This document shows, one piece after another, positions 44,943 through 53,825 of a stretch of 64,000 bases of DNA; position 1 is the stretch's first letter; each line of letters starts with the position of its first letter. The translations under genes and the position numbers were made by a program. The notes beneath the pieces were generated by a model. The model searched no databases and had not been told where the DNA came from. It was given only the letters and a program-made list of their open reading frames with translations. The stretch covers positions 3,968,001-4,032,000 of the forward strand of contig NZ_CP117877.1 of assembly GCF_028736115.1 (NCBI RefSeq), in the 5' to 3' direction. This DNA is from Mucilaginibacter sp. KACC 22063. GTDB lineage: Bacteria; Bacteroidota; Bacteroidia; Sphingobacteriales; Sphingobacteriaceae.

Positions 44943-46253
44943 ATGACATTGAGTAATCTAGTGGCTGATACATCGCTTGTAGAAGAATTAAGAAAAATTG
45001 CTAAAGAAAAAACTGGAAGAAATATTACACCAGGAAAAGATTACATTGCTGTTACAGGCAAGGTACTTGATGAAGAGGATATCTTATTCGGAGTAGATGC
45101 AGCTTTAGATGGCTGGCTTACAGCCGGCAGATTTGCCAATACATTTGAATATGAATTTGCGAAGTATTTTGGTGCCACAAAAGCATTGCTTGTAAATTCA
45201 GGATCATCTGCAAACCTTATCGCTTTTTATACATTAACCTCACCTCAATTAGGCGAAAGAGCATTAAAACCAGGAGATGAAGTGATTACGGTAGCTGCAG
45301 GGTTTCCAACAACAGTTAACCCTGTTGTCCAATTTGGTGCTATCCCTGTATTTATAGATGTAGATATAGCTACGCATAACGTAAAAGCTGAATTGATTGA
45401 AGCAGCTGTTTCACCTAAAACGAAAGCGATTATGATTGCTCACTCTTTAGGCAATCCTTTCAATTTAGATGAAGTGATGCGTGTGGCTAAAAAATATAAT
45501 TTATGGGTAATAGAAGACGACTGTGATTCTTTAGGAGCCACTTACAGAGATAAAAAGACAGGTACTTTCGGCGACATTTCTACTTTTTCATTTTATCCGG
45601 CACATCACATTACTATGGGTGAAGGTGGTGCGGTCCTTATTAACAACCCAATGCTAGCTAAAATAGCGGAAAGTTTCAGAGATTGGGGGCGTGATTGCTA
45701 TTGTGAACCTGGCAAAGACAACACATGTGGGTGCAGGTTTTCGCAGCAATTAGGTACGTTACCATTTGGTTACGATCATAAATATACCTACTCACATATT
45801 GGGTTCAACCTGAAAGTAACCGATATGCAGGCTGCCTTTGGTGTTTCTCAGTTAAAAAAAGTAGATCACTTTGTACAACGCAGACGTGAAAACTTCCAGG
45901 CCTTATATGAAAGAATGAAAGAATTTGAAGATGTATTCATTCTCCCAGAGGCTACTGAACACAGTAATCCTTCTTGGTTTGGGTTTTTACTTACACTACG
46001 CGATGGGGATGCTGCAGATCGTCATATGCTCGTACAACATCTTGAAGAGAACAAAATAGGCACTCGCTTACTTTTTGGAGGAAACTTATTGCGCCAACCT
46101 GCTTATGCAAACATTCAACATCGTGTTGTTGGCGACTTAACAAACACTGATATCATTATGAATCAATCATTTTGGCTTGGTGTATGGCCTGGGCTAAACG
46201 AAACACATTACGATTATATACAAGAAGTAATCAGAAAGTACATTAATCAATAA
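44943..46253 (+). CDS. rfbH: CDP-4-keto-6-deoxyglucose 3-dehydrase (E1-type)
   Basis: This 436-aa PLP/PMP-fold enzyme has PAHHITMGEGG at about 219-229, where His221 replaces the Lys of ordinary aminotransferases; this is the E1 hallmark. Cys194, Cys252, Cys254 and Cys262 form the C-x57-C-x1-C-x7-C 2Fe-2S motif of E1 dehydrases exactly. The sequence HSLGNPFNLDEV precedes the first Cys. The enzyme removes the C3 hydroxyl with electrons from an NADH reductase, giving CDP-4-keto-3,6-dideoxyglucose. The upstream E3-like gene is the likely donor. Its stop codon overlaps the flippase start by one base. Confidence 0.95.
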   Translation: MTLSNLVADTSLVEELRKIAKEKTGRNITPGKDYIAVTGKVLDEEDILFGVDAALDGWLTAGRFANTFEYEFAKYFGATKALLVNSGSSANLIAFYTLTSPQLGERALKPGDEVITVAAGFPTTVNPVVQFGAIPVFIDVDIATHNVKAELIEAAVSPKTKAIMIAHSLGNPFNLDEVMRVAKKYNLWVIEDDCDSLGATYRDKKTGTFGDISTFSFYPAHHITMGEGGAVLINNPMLAKIAESFRDWGRDCYCEPGKDNTCGCRFSQQLGTLPFGYDHKYTYSHIGFNLKVTDMQAAFGVSQLKKVDHFVQRRRENFQALYERMKEFEDVFILPEATEHSNPSWFGFLLTLRDGDAADRHMLVQHLEENKIGTRLLFGGNLLRQPAYANIQHRVVGDLTNTDIIMNQSFWLGVWPGLNETHYDYIQEVIRKYINQ

Positions 46254-47608
46254 TGATTGCTTTTTTAAAGGAAGTTAAAGGAAAGTTCGGCGTAGACAAA
46301 GCAATATTTTACACAATATTAAGCAGGGTACTACAAGCCGGCGGTGGGCTGTTATCGGTTGTTTTCATTACAAAATTTCTAACACCTACAGAACAAGGCT
46401 ATTATTACACTTTTGCCAGCATTTTGGCAATACAAATTTTCTTTGAATTAGGCTTAAGCAGTATAATTACCCAGTACGCAGCATACGAGTTTGCACATCT
46501 TAAATGGTCTGCCGAAGGATTACTTAATGGAGAAGAATACTATAAATCAAGATTAGCTTCAATACTTAAGTTTTGTGTTAAATGGTTTGGGGTAATTGCG
46601 ATTGTATTATTACTGGTTTTAATAATAGTTGGTTTAATATTTTTCTCTACTTATAACAGCAAAGGTGTAGTGGTTAATTGGCGCATACCTTGGTTTATAT
46701 TATGTATATCAACTGCTTTAAATCTGTTTATTGATCCTTTACTTGCATTCTTCGATGGATTAAATGAGATCGAAGATATGGCCAAAATAAGATTGATACA
46801 GAAGTCTGTAAATATTTTTTTGTTATATCTGTTATTTGCTATGGGCTTTAAACTATACTCAAGCCCCATTGCTTCCATTGCAGCTATACTGATTAATTAT
46901 ATTCAAATATTAGCAACTAAAAGATACAAACTTTTAAAAACTATTTGGCTGTCTCACGGCAAGGATACAATAAATTACTTAAAAGATATTTTTCCTTTTC
47001 AATGGCGTATAGCATTAAGCTGGATTAGTGGTTACCTTATATTTCAACTTTTTGTACCAGTTGTTTTTGCTACAGATGGTTCTGTAGCAGCCGGCAGAAT
47101 GGGCATGACATTAGCAGCTTTATCAGGAGTGTTATCCATTTCATTAAGCTGGGTAAATACGAAAGTGCCTATTTTTTCACAGCTCATATCAAAGAAAAAC
47201 TATATACAACTTGATGAAACTTTTTTTAAAACATTAAAACAGTCTAGCGCAGTGTGTGCTTTATGCTTGGTGTTGCTAATATCAATCGTAATCGTATTAC
47301 AAAAGCTTAATCTATCTGTTGGAAATAGGTTTTTATCCTATCCACAATTAATAATGCTTAGTCTGGCAAGTTTTGTGAATCAGTTTGTTGCAACATTAGC
47401 TACTTATTTAAGGTGCCACAAAAAAGAGCCATATCTTCTACAATCGGTTGTACTTGGCATATTAACTGCAATGTCTACATTATTGTTAGGAAAGTTTTAT
47501 GGCGTTAATGGTATAGTGATAGGATATACAGCCATTATTGTACTTATAAGCCTTACCTGGTCTGTAATTGTTTTTAGAAATAAACGAATTGAATGGCATC
47601 AGGCTTAA
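46253..47608 (+). CDS. wzx: Wzx-type oligosaccharide flippase
   Basis: This 451-aa integral membrane protein has about 12 hydrophobic segments and opens ILSRVLQAGGGLLSVVFITK with the typical TPTEQGYYYTF loop seen in Wzx/MATE-fold O-antigen flippases. It should move the undecaprenyl-linked repeat unit across the inner membrane. It overlaps rfbH by one base, and the first glycosyltransferase starts 10 nt downstream. A polymerase (51545) and chain-length protein (38296) complete the Wzx/Wzy set. Confidence 0.9.
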   Translation: MIAFLKEVKGKFGVDKAIFYTILSRVLQAGGGLLSVVFITKFLTPTEQGYYYTFASILAIQIFFELGLSSIITQYAAYEFAHLKWSAEGLLNGEEYYKSRLASILKFCVKWFGVIAIVLLLVLIIVGLIFFSTYNSKGVVVNWRIPWFILCISTALNLFIDPLLAFFDGLNEIEDMAKIRLIQKSVNIFLLYLLFAMGFKLYSSPIASIAAILINYIQILATKRYKLLKTIWLSHGKDTINYLKDIFPFQWRIALSWISGYLIFQLFVPVVFATDGSVAAGRMGMTLAALSGVLSISLSWVNTKVPIFSQLISKKNYIQLDETFFKTLKQSSAVCALCLVLLISIVIVLQKLNLSVGNRFLSYPQLIMLSLASFVNQFVATLATYLRCHKKEPYLLQSVVLGILTAMSTLLLGKFYGVNGIVIGYTAIIVLISLTWSVIVFRNKRIEWHQA

Positions 47609-47618
47609 GTTTTAAACT

Positions 47619-48626
47619 ATGACAAAAATACAGAACCCAATACTTTCTATTTGTATACCTACATATAATAGGTCTAAATATCTGGTCTCGTGCCTGCAAT
47701 CAATTTTGAAACAGGTTAAAGACTATATGCATATTGAAATATTAGTATCTGACAACCAATCAACAGATGATACAAATCAACAAATTCAGCAATTTATAAA
47801 TCACCCTAAGTTTAAATATTTTCTACAAACAGAAAATTTAGGTGCCACAAAAAACTATTTCAAATTAGTAAGTGACTACGCAACAGGCGATTTTTGCTGG
47901 ATTATTGGAGATGATGATTTTTTAGTACAAGGAGCATTAGATGTAGTTTATAATTTAATTACACAATATAAAGATACAACTGATTATTTCTACGCATCTG
48001 TTAAAGGTCTAAATGTAGAAGATTACAATAAACACACTAATTTTGACACAACCTTATTGTCTGACAGGGTTACAAAAGAAAATATTGTGTTTTCAGAAGT
48101 TGACAAATTTGAAGAGTTAATCAGTCCTAGATACTCAATTATATTTTTAGGCGAACTTATGGCATCAATTTTCAGAAGAGAACTTTGGATTAGCCATGAA
48201 ATTAATATAGAAGGTGAAAATCTGGCGAGCCTTCAAACAACCTACCCGCATGCTGTAGTTTTGGCAAGTAAATTTATGGGCAGTAAAGCCATTTATATTA
48301 AAACGCCTCTCATTAGAGACTTAAGTGGGGCTAGAGAATGGTGGGACAAACTTGGATATATATTAGTAGTACAGGTAAAAAACTTATTGGATTATTATAA
48401 GGACTTAGGGGTTTCTAAAAAAATACTGAAGGAATGTTATAAGAGTTATTTACAAATGAGTTTTAAATACTTTTTAAAGTTCTTGTTTCAGCGTAAGTCC
48501 CAGTATCGGAATAAAGTTTCTATTAGTAACTATTCAATCTTTTTATTAAATAATCCTACTGTAAGCGTTAGTTTTTTTTCAAAATTAATTGCTGGTAGAT
48601 TAAAGTTTCTATTACAAAAAAAATGA
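47619..48626 (+). CDS. GT2-family glycosyltransferase
   Basis: This 335-aa cytoplasmic protein has the GT-A fold opening LSICIPTYNRSKYLVSCLQS, then SDNQSTDDTNQQI and IIGDDDFLVQG, which supplies the metal-binding Asp residues. The C-terminal half is Lys-rich, with an extended region that may touch the membrane. It overlaps the acyltransferase gene by 4 nt. Donor and acceptor are not readable. Confidence 0.9.
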   Translation: MTKIQNPILSICIPTYNRSKYLVSCLQSILKQVKDYMHIEILVSDNQSTDDTNQQIQQFINHPKFKYFLQTENLGATKNYFKLVSDYATGDFCWIIGDDDFLVQGALDVVYNLITQYKDTTDYFYASVKGLNVEDYNKHTNFDTTLLSDRVTKENIVFSEVDKFEELISPRYSIIFLGELMASIFRRELWISHEINIEGENLASLQTTYPHAVVLASKFMGSKAIYIKTPLIRDLSGAREWWDKLGYILVVQVKNLLDYYKDLGVSKKILKECYKSYLQMSFKYFLKFLFQRKSQYRNKVSISNYSIFLLNNPTVSVSFFSKLIAGRLKFLLQKK

Positions 48627-49207
48627 ATTTGTTACGTTTAGTACAGAATTTCGTCAACGTTGTTATCAACAACTACACCTTAAAGGCTAATAAGGTAGTA
48701 TTTAAAAAATTCAACATCAATGGCTTAATACATATTGATAATAAGGCCGGCGGTACAATTATATTGGGTGATAATTTTAGTGCAAACTCTGGGAAGAATT
48801 TTAATCCGATTGGTGGGGATAGCGTTTTACGCCTTATTGCCTATAAAAAAAATGCAGTACTAACAATTGGGCAAAACGTTGGAATTTCAAACTCAACTAT
48901 TGTATGCTGGGATAAAATAACAATTGGTAACAATGTTGTAATTGGCGGCAGTGTTAAAATATGGGATACCAATTATCATTCTTTAAACCCTGTTATCCGT
49001 ACCAGCGGAAATGATAATGACATTAAAACTGCGCCTATATTTATAGATGATAATGTTTTTATCGGTGGGAATTCAATTATACTAAAAGGCGTGAAAATTG
49101 GTAAAAATAGTGTGATTGCTGCTGGTAGCATAGTTGTAAAAGATATTCCGGAAAACGTTGTTGCCGGTGGTAATCCCTGTAAAGTTTTAAAAACATTAAC
49201 ATTTTAA
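48623..49207 (+). CDS. Left-handed beta-helix acyltransferase
   Basis: This 194-aa protein has an array of hexapeptide repeats (IGQNVGISNSTIV, IGNNVVIGGSVKI, IDDNVFIGGNSII, IGKNSVIAAGSIV) forming a left-handed beta-helix. The probable catalytic His lies in DTNYHSLNP. It ends with the GGNPCKVLK motif of WbbJ/MaaT-type O-acetyltransferases. It probably acetylates a sugar of the repeat unit. It is translated together with the upstream GT2. Confidence 0.9.
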   Translation: MNLLRLVQNFVNVVINNYTLKANKVVFKKFNINGLIHIDNKAGGTIILGDNFSANSGKNFNPIGGDSVLRLIAYKKNAVLTIGQNVGISNSTIVCWDKITIGNNVVIGGSVKIWDTNYHSLNPVIRTSGNDNDIKTAPIFIDDNVFIGGNSIILKGVKIGKNSVIAAGSIVVKDIPENVVAGGNPCKVLKTLTF

Positions 49208-49209
49208 AA

Positions 49210-49998
49210 ATGCAACTTATAGATTATAGATTATTCGTAGTTTTTCATCAACAACTTAAAAATGAGTATTATGATTCATCAATAATAAACAAGTATGAAT
49301 TTGTGAATGTGAATCCACGTAATGATTTAACTGCTATAAATCCTGACTATATAGTTATAAGCCAATACGAGTTTGAAAACTTCCACTCGTTAGGAAAATG
49401 GTATACTGAATCTGAGGTGATATACAATATTTATAAAAATAAATATTTATATAAAGACGTTAATTATATTGGGTTTTTACAACATGATATTGACTCATCG
49501 GTATTAAATAAAGAAATTTTAGAAAAAAATTTACCTAAATACCAATTAATAAATTTACAACCCTATCCTTTCCAAACAGATTACAACCAAAAGATCTTGA
49601 TGGATGAAAGCCAACCTGATAAAAAAACCGGTGCGGGTGTAAATTGCTATGAAGTGATTATTAACGACTACAATAATTTTTACAATACCAATTATACCGC
49701 TGAAAATTTAAAGAATGTGACTTTAAATTTATGTTCTTCATTTATTTTGCGTACAGACATCTTTGAAAAAATGATGCTTTTTATTGAAAGTATTATTAAA
49801 AGCGGCAAATTAGATCAGTTTGATTCAAATAGGCAATATCGAATTCAAGGCGGCTTATTAGAAAGATATTATGCTGTTTGGCTTGCATTTGATAATCTGC
49901 AAACCACTCAAATACCACTTAAACATCATTTTGAAGAGAGTGTAGCACAAAATTCCTTTTTTAAACGCGTTATTAATAAGTTGAAGTTACGCAAGTAA
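49210..49998 (+). CDS. Unrecognised protein, possible glycosyltransferase (DUF4422-like resemblance)
   Basis: This 262-aa protein has no signal peptide or membrane helix. It opens with LIDYRLFVVFHQQL and has YIGFLQHDIDSSVLN at about 97-111, a segment reminiscent of the YIGLCHYRRYF motif in DUF4422 glycosyltransferases but not identical. It ends in a basic tail (FFKRVINKLKLRK). It is packed between an acyltransferase (2 nt gap) and another unknown gene, so a role in sugar transfer is likely by position only. I do not recognise a defined family. Confidence 0.6.
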   Translation: MQLIDYRLFVVFHQQLKNEYYDSSIINKYEFVNVNPRNDLTAINPDYIVISQYEFENFHSLGKWYTESEVIYNIYKNKYLYKDVNYIGFLQHDIDSSVLNKEILEKNLPKYQLINLQPYPFQTDYNQKILMDESQPDKKTGAGVNCYEVIINDYNNFYNTNYTAENLKNVTLNLCSSFILRTDIFEKMMLFIESIIKSGKLDQFDSNRQYRIQGGLLERYYAVWLAFDNLQTTQIPLKHHFEESVAQNSFFKRVINKLKLRK

Positions 49999-50004
49999 AT
50001 AAGT

Positions 50005-50730
50005 ATGTCATTATTAGTAATTACTTCAACTGTTTATGTAAATAGTAACTTAACAGTTTTAATTGATCCTGACATCAGATTAAAACAATATATAGATAGT
50101 ATTAAGTTCTACGCTGGCTCTCCCTTTATCAATCGTATAATTATTTGTGACAATAGTGGGTTTGATTACAGCGAGAATATTGAAATACAATACATTGCTA
50201 AGATTAAAGAAATAGAATGTTTACATTTTGTTGGTAATAAAACCGAGATTTTAAAAAAAGGCAAGGGGTATGGTGAGGGTGAAATAATGGAATATGTTAT
50301 CAATAATAGTAAGTTAATGAGCGAAGAGGAAAACTCCTTTTACAAAGTTACCGGCAGAATATTATTGTATAATGTTAATTCAATAATTAAGGCTATGAAA
50401 AAGGATGTAAACTATTTTCAGCAAGTTGGAATAAACCCTTTCAGAAAAGTCCAAGCGGTTGATACACGTTTTTATCATTGTAACAAAGCCACATTTTTTA
50501 AATATCTAAAAAATGCCTATCATCAGGTTAATGACTTAGCTACATTTTATCTGGAACATGCTTATTATAATAGCTTAAAAAGTAATTCAGTACCGTTTAA
50601 AAACTTTGTAGAACAACCAAATTTTGGTGGCATCTCTGGCAGTACCGGAAATAGTTATGCTATTAAAAAACCCCAGCTTTTATTATTAAGAACTGCATAT
50701 AAAGCATTAAGAATTCTACATCTGATATAA
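50005..50730 (+). CDS. Unrecognised protein of the polysaccharide cluster, possible glycosyltransferase
   Basis: This 241-aa soluble protein opens MSLLVITSTVYV and has IIICDNSGFDYS at about 45-56, resembling the nucleotide-binding Asp loop of GT-A enzymes. It has KKGKGYGEGEIMEYVI at about 84-99 and a FYKVTGRILLYN segment. Similar KGYGEG/TGR patterns recur in uncharacterised capsule-locus proteins. No DxD motif is obvious. Genes on both sides are cluster members (gaps 6 and 29 nt). Confidence 0.6.
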   Translation: MSLLVITSTVYVNSNLTVLIDPDIRLKQYIDSIKFYAGSPFINRIIICDNSGFDYSENIEIQYIAKIKEIECLHFVGNKTEILKKGKGYGEGEIMEYVINNSKLMSEEENSFYKVTGRILLYNVNSIIKAMKKDVNYFQQVGINPFRKVQAVDTRFYHCNKATFFKYLKNAYHQVNDLATFYLEHAYYNSLKSNSVPFKNFVEQPNFGGISGSTGNSYAIKKPQLLLLRTAYKALRILHLI

Positions 50731-50759
50731 TTCTTCATAGACAATAAAATACACTTAAA

Positions 50760-51548
50760 TTGAGCTTACCATTAGTAACAATTATAACAGTAGTTTTTAA
50801 TAGTGTTGATACCATAGAGCAGACAATTCTAAGCGTCATTAACCAATCTTATTCCAATCTGGAATATATTATTATTGATGGTGCATCAACAGATGGCACT
50901 ATTGATGTAATTAAAAAATATGAAAATCGTATAAAATATTGGATATCTGAACCGGATAAAGGCATCTATGATGCGATGAATAAGGGTATAAACAAAGCAT
51001 CTGGTGAGTGGTTGAACTTTATGAATGCCGGGGATTGGTTTTACAGTGCTCAAACCATTGAGCAGGTATTTAATAATACCGGGCTTGAAAACGTTGAGAT
51101 GATATACGGTAATACGGAAAAGAGAAAAGGCAATAGCAGCTCAATACATAAACCCGGCCATTCAGAAAATTTCTGGAAGCAACTGATGGTACACCAAAGT
51201 ATGTTTACCAGAACTGATTTAAATAAAAAATACCTTTTTGATGTTGGGTTTAAGGTTGCCGCAGATTTCGATTTCATATATAAAACATTTTTCTTTAAGC
51301 ATAAGACATTATATATTGATAATATCATATCAAGTTTTGATATGGTGGGCTATTCTCATGGTAACAGGTACATCGGTTTTGCCGAAGACCGTAAAATTGC
51401 TATGAAATACAAAGGCCGGCCGGCATTAAGCTTAAAAGTATATATGTTTTATGTAAGAGTAACAATACTTGGCAAGTTGATTGATATCTTAAAAAAACAT
51501 ACGCCTTTCATCTATAAAAAATTAAAAAATATAAAAGATAAGGTATGA
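50760..51548 (+). CDS. GT2-family glycosyltransferase (TTG start)
   Basis: This 262-aa protein starts at TTG, because the conserved opening LPLVTIITVVFNSVDTIEQT begins directly after it and no ATG is close. IIIDGASTDGTIDVI carries the nucleotide-binding Asp. SEPDKGIYDAMNKGI and LNFMNAGDWF (in place of the DxD segment) are typical of WcaA-like GT2 enzymes. It overlaps the polymerase gene by 4 nt. The rare start codon may reduce its translation. Confidence 0.88.
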   Translation: MSLPLVTIITVVFNSVDTIEQTILSVINQSYSNLEYIIIDGASTDGTIDVIKKYENRIKYWISEPDKGIYDAMNKGINKASGEWLNFMNAGDWFYSAQTIEQVFNNTGLENVEMIYGNTEKRKGNSSSIHKPGHSENFWKQLMVHQSMFTRTDLNKKYLFDVGFKVAADFDFIYKTFFFKHKTLYIDNIISSFDMVGYSHGNRYIGFAEDRKIAMKYKGRPALSLKVYMFYVRVTILGKLIDILKKHTPFIYKKLKNIKDKV

Positions 51549-52753
51549 TCTTATATTATTTATTTTTTTTATTTTTTGGATTTTCAGCATCGCTGGACTT
51601 TGTAAAACAAGATGATTACAAACTTCAATTAATCAGAAAAAACATATTTATTATTGGTTTTTTCTTCATTTTGATTTTTGTCGGCTTTAGATATAAAATA
51701 GGAAGCGATTGGCTATCGTATTTACGAATGTATGATGAGGCTTTTAGCCTGACAAAATTATTTCAGAATGGGAATCTGGATTTTTCAACAGATTTTACCG
51801 AGCCGGGATTTAAAATACTTGTTTCACTTTGCAAAGGCATAGGAATTAATTACAGTTTTTTTGTATTCATAATTACTGTATTTAATACAGCCTCGCTATT
51901 TTACTTTATCAAACACAACCAGTTTTCAAATAAGCTTGTTTTTTTAGCACTAATCCTGATACTTACAACCTTTTTGGAATTTGATATTTTAAGACAGTCT
52001 ATAGCATTTCACATTGTTTTATTTGCATTTAGTGATGGTAAGCTTAAGTTAAGAAAACTTTTACCGTTTACAGCCTTAGCATTAACGTTTCATTTTACAG
52101 CAGTAATATTTATTATTTTTTACCTTTTTCAAAAACTAAACTTATCATTTAAAGGAATACTAGTTCTAGTAATTCTGTATTTCATATCATTGTTTATTAC
52201 TATCCCAATCATAACTTTTGGTTTAAAAGCATTGGAACCCATTGTAGGTGGTACATTAACAGCAGTACTTTCTAAAGCAGTTACATTGGTAGAGGGTTTT
52301 AATTTTAAGCGTAGTGTTAGTTTTACAAGCATACTTAACTTTATATTTTTAGTGTTGCTGGCAATGAGAATAAGAACAATCAAATTGACATCTTCTGAGC
52401 AATTATTGATAAAATTATTCCTATTCTACATAGTCATTAACATTCTTTTTAAAGAAGTTCAAGAAGTTGCTGACAGATTTTCTTATTACTTCAATTTTGG
52501 CATAGCCTTTATGTTTTGCTTGCTTGATAGGCTTATCTTGATTCGAGAAAGGAAACTGGTTTTACTTATCGTACCATCATTGTTCATACTCATGCGATTA
52601 ACGTTACACTTCAAAGATCCAGGTATTAGATATGGACAAACTCCTTACAGAAATTACTTTTTTATAGAGAAAAGCGACGAAGCAGAAATAATGGAAAGGT
52701 ATGATATGATGCAAAGTATTAAAAGTTCGGAATATGACTACAAAAAAGACTAG
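51545..52753 (+). CDS. wzy: EpsG-family O-antigen/polysaccharide polymerase (Wzy-type)
   Basis: This 402-aa integral membrane protein has about ten hydrophobic segments and the EpsG-type pattern YKIGSDWLSYLRMYDEAF in the first loop, followed by TEPGFKILVSLCKGIGINY. Polymerases of this kind join repeat units on the periplasmic face of the membrane. It overlaps the upstream GT2 by 4 nt and the downstream GT4 by 20 nt. The Wzy role is inferred from topology and the flippase and chain-length genes in the same cluster. Confidence 0.85.
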   Translation: MILYYLFFLFFGFSASLDFVKQDDYKLQLIRKNIFIIGFFFILIFVGFRYKIGSDWLSYLRMYDEAFSLTKLFQNGNLDFSTDFTEPGFKILVSLCKGIGINYSFFVFIITVFNTASLFYFIKHNQFSNKLVFLALILILTTFLEFDILRQSIAFHIVLFAFSDGKLKLRKLLPFTALALTFHFTAVIFIIFYLFQKLNLSFKGILVLVILYFISLFITIPIITFGLKALEPIVGGTLTAVLSKAVTLVEGFNFKRSVSFTSILNFIFLVLLAMRIRTIKLTSSEQLLIKLFLFYIVINILFKEVQEVADRFSYYFNFGIAFMFCLLDRLILIRERKLVLLIVPSLFILMRLTLHFKDPGIRYGQTPYRNYFFIEKSDEAEIMERYDMMQSIKSSEYDYKKD

Positions 52754-53825
52754 TTTAACTTTTATACTTCCGGGCCGTGGCACATATCCAGTTGGTGGGT
52801 TCAGAATAGTTTATGAATATGCAAACAGACTAACTGCTACTGGAATGGACATAACGATTGTTCATGTTGCATGGTTATATAAATCACATTCATTCATAAT
52901 TGGTTTAGGTAGATATCTCTATTGCTTATTATTTTATAGATTCTATAAAAAATGGTTTAATCTAGATTCTAAAGTAAAAAACAAATGGGTGTTTATTCCA
53001 AAATCTTATCTTATTCCAAACGCTGATTTTGTTGTTGCAACCGCATGGGAAACTGCAGAACACGTAATAGAATATCCAGATAAAAAAGGTAAAAAGATCT
53101 ATTTCATACAAGGCAATGAGTCAGAACTGCTCTTGGCAATAAAAAAAGGATGGCAGCAAAGGGTAAAAAATACATGGAATTTTCCAATGCATAAAATAGC
53201 AATAAGCTCTTGGTTAAAAGAAATTGTTTCCACTGCCGACAACCCGGCAAAAAAGATTTTTAATGGGTTAAATTTTGATGAATTTTACATTAATAATCCA
53301 ATAGAAACCCGCGAACCGGCATCTGTTATGATGCTTTACCATACCTCACCAGCCAAAGGTTGTACTGAAGCTTTGGAAGCAATTAATATTTTAAAAAAAA
53401 GTGATATTAATCTTAAAGTTAAAATGTTTGGCGTTCCGCAAAGGCCGGAAAATTTAGCCGAATGGATTGAATATTATCAACAGCCTGAACGCGAAACACT
53501 AAGAAAGCTCTACAACGAAGTAGCTATTTTTTTATCTCCCTCCCATTCTGAGGGTTGGGGCTTGCCAGTTGCAGAAAGCATGTTATGTGGTTGCGCTGTA
53601 ATAACTACCAATATTGGTGGATTTAAAGACTTTGTAATTGACGGCAATACTGGTTTAAACTTCAAGCGTGAAGATGTAAATGATATGGTGCAGAAGATAA
53701 AACTCTTAATCCATAACAATGATACCAGGATAAAAATTGCTCAGAATGGCAATTCATTTATTAAACAGTTTTCATGGGACAGAGCGATAAGTGATATGAA
53801 AGAACTTTTATCTGAATTTAAATAA
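52734..53825 (+). CDS. GT4-family glycosyltransferase
   Basis: This 363-aa GT-B enzyme has an N-terminal acceptor domain (FILPGRGTYPVGGFRIVYEY, 20 residues) and a C-terminal donor domain with SPSHSEGWGLPVAESMLCG, which holds the E-x7-E donor motif. It belongs to the retaining GT4 type. It overlaps the polymerase by 20 nt and shares one base with the next GT2. Sugar specificity is unknown. Confidence 0.9.
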   Translation: MTTKKTSLTFILPGRGTYPVGGFRIVYEYANRLTATGMDITIVHVAWLYKSHSFIIGLGRYLYCLLFYRFYKKWFNLDSKVKNKWVFIPKSYLIPNADFVVATAWETAEHVIEYPDKKGKKIYFIQGNESELLLAIKKGWQQRVKNTWNFPMHKIAISSWLKEIVSTADNPAKKIFNGLNFDEFYINNPIETREPASVMMLYHTSPAKGCTEALEAINILKKSDINLKVKMFGVPQRPENLAEWIEYYQQPERETLRKLYNEVAIFLSPSHSEGWGLPVAESMLCGCAVITTNIGGFKDFVIDGNTGLNFKREDVNDMVQKIKLLIHNNDTRIKIAQNGNSFIKQFSWDRAISDMKELLSEFK

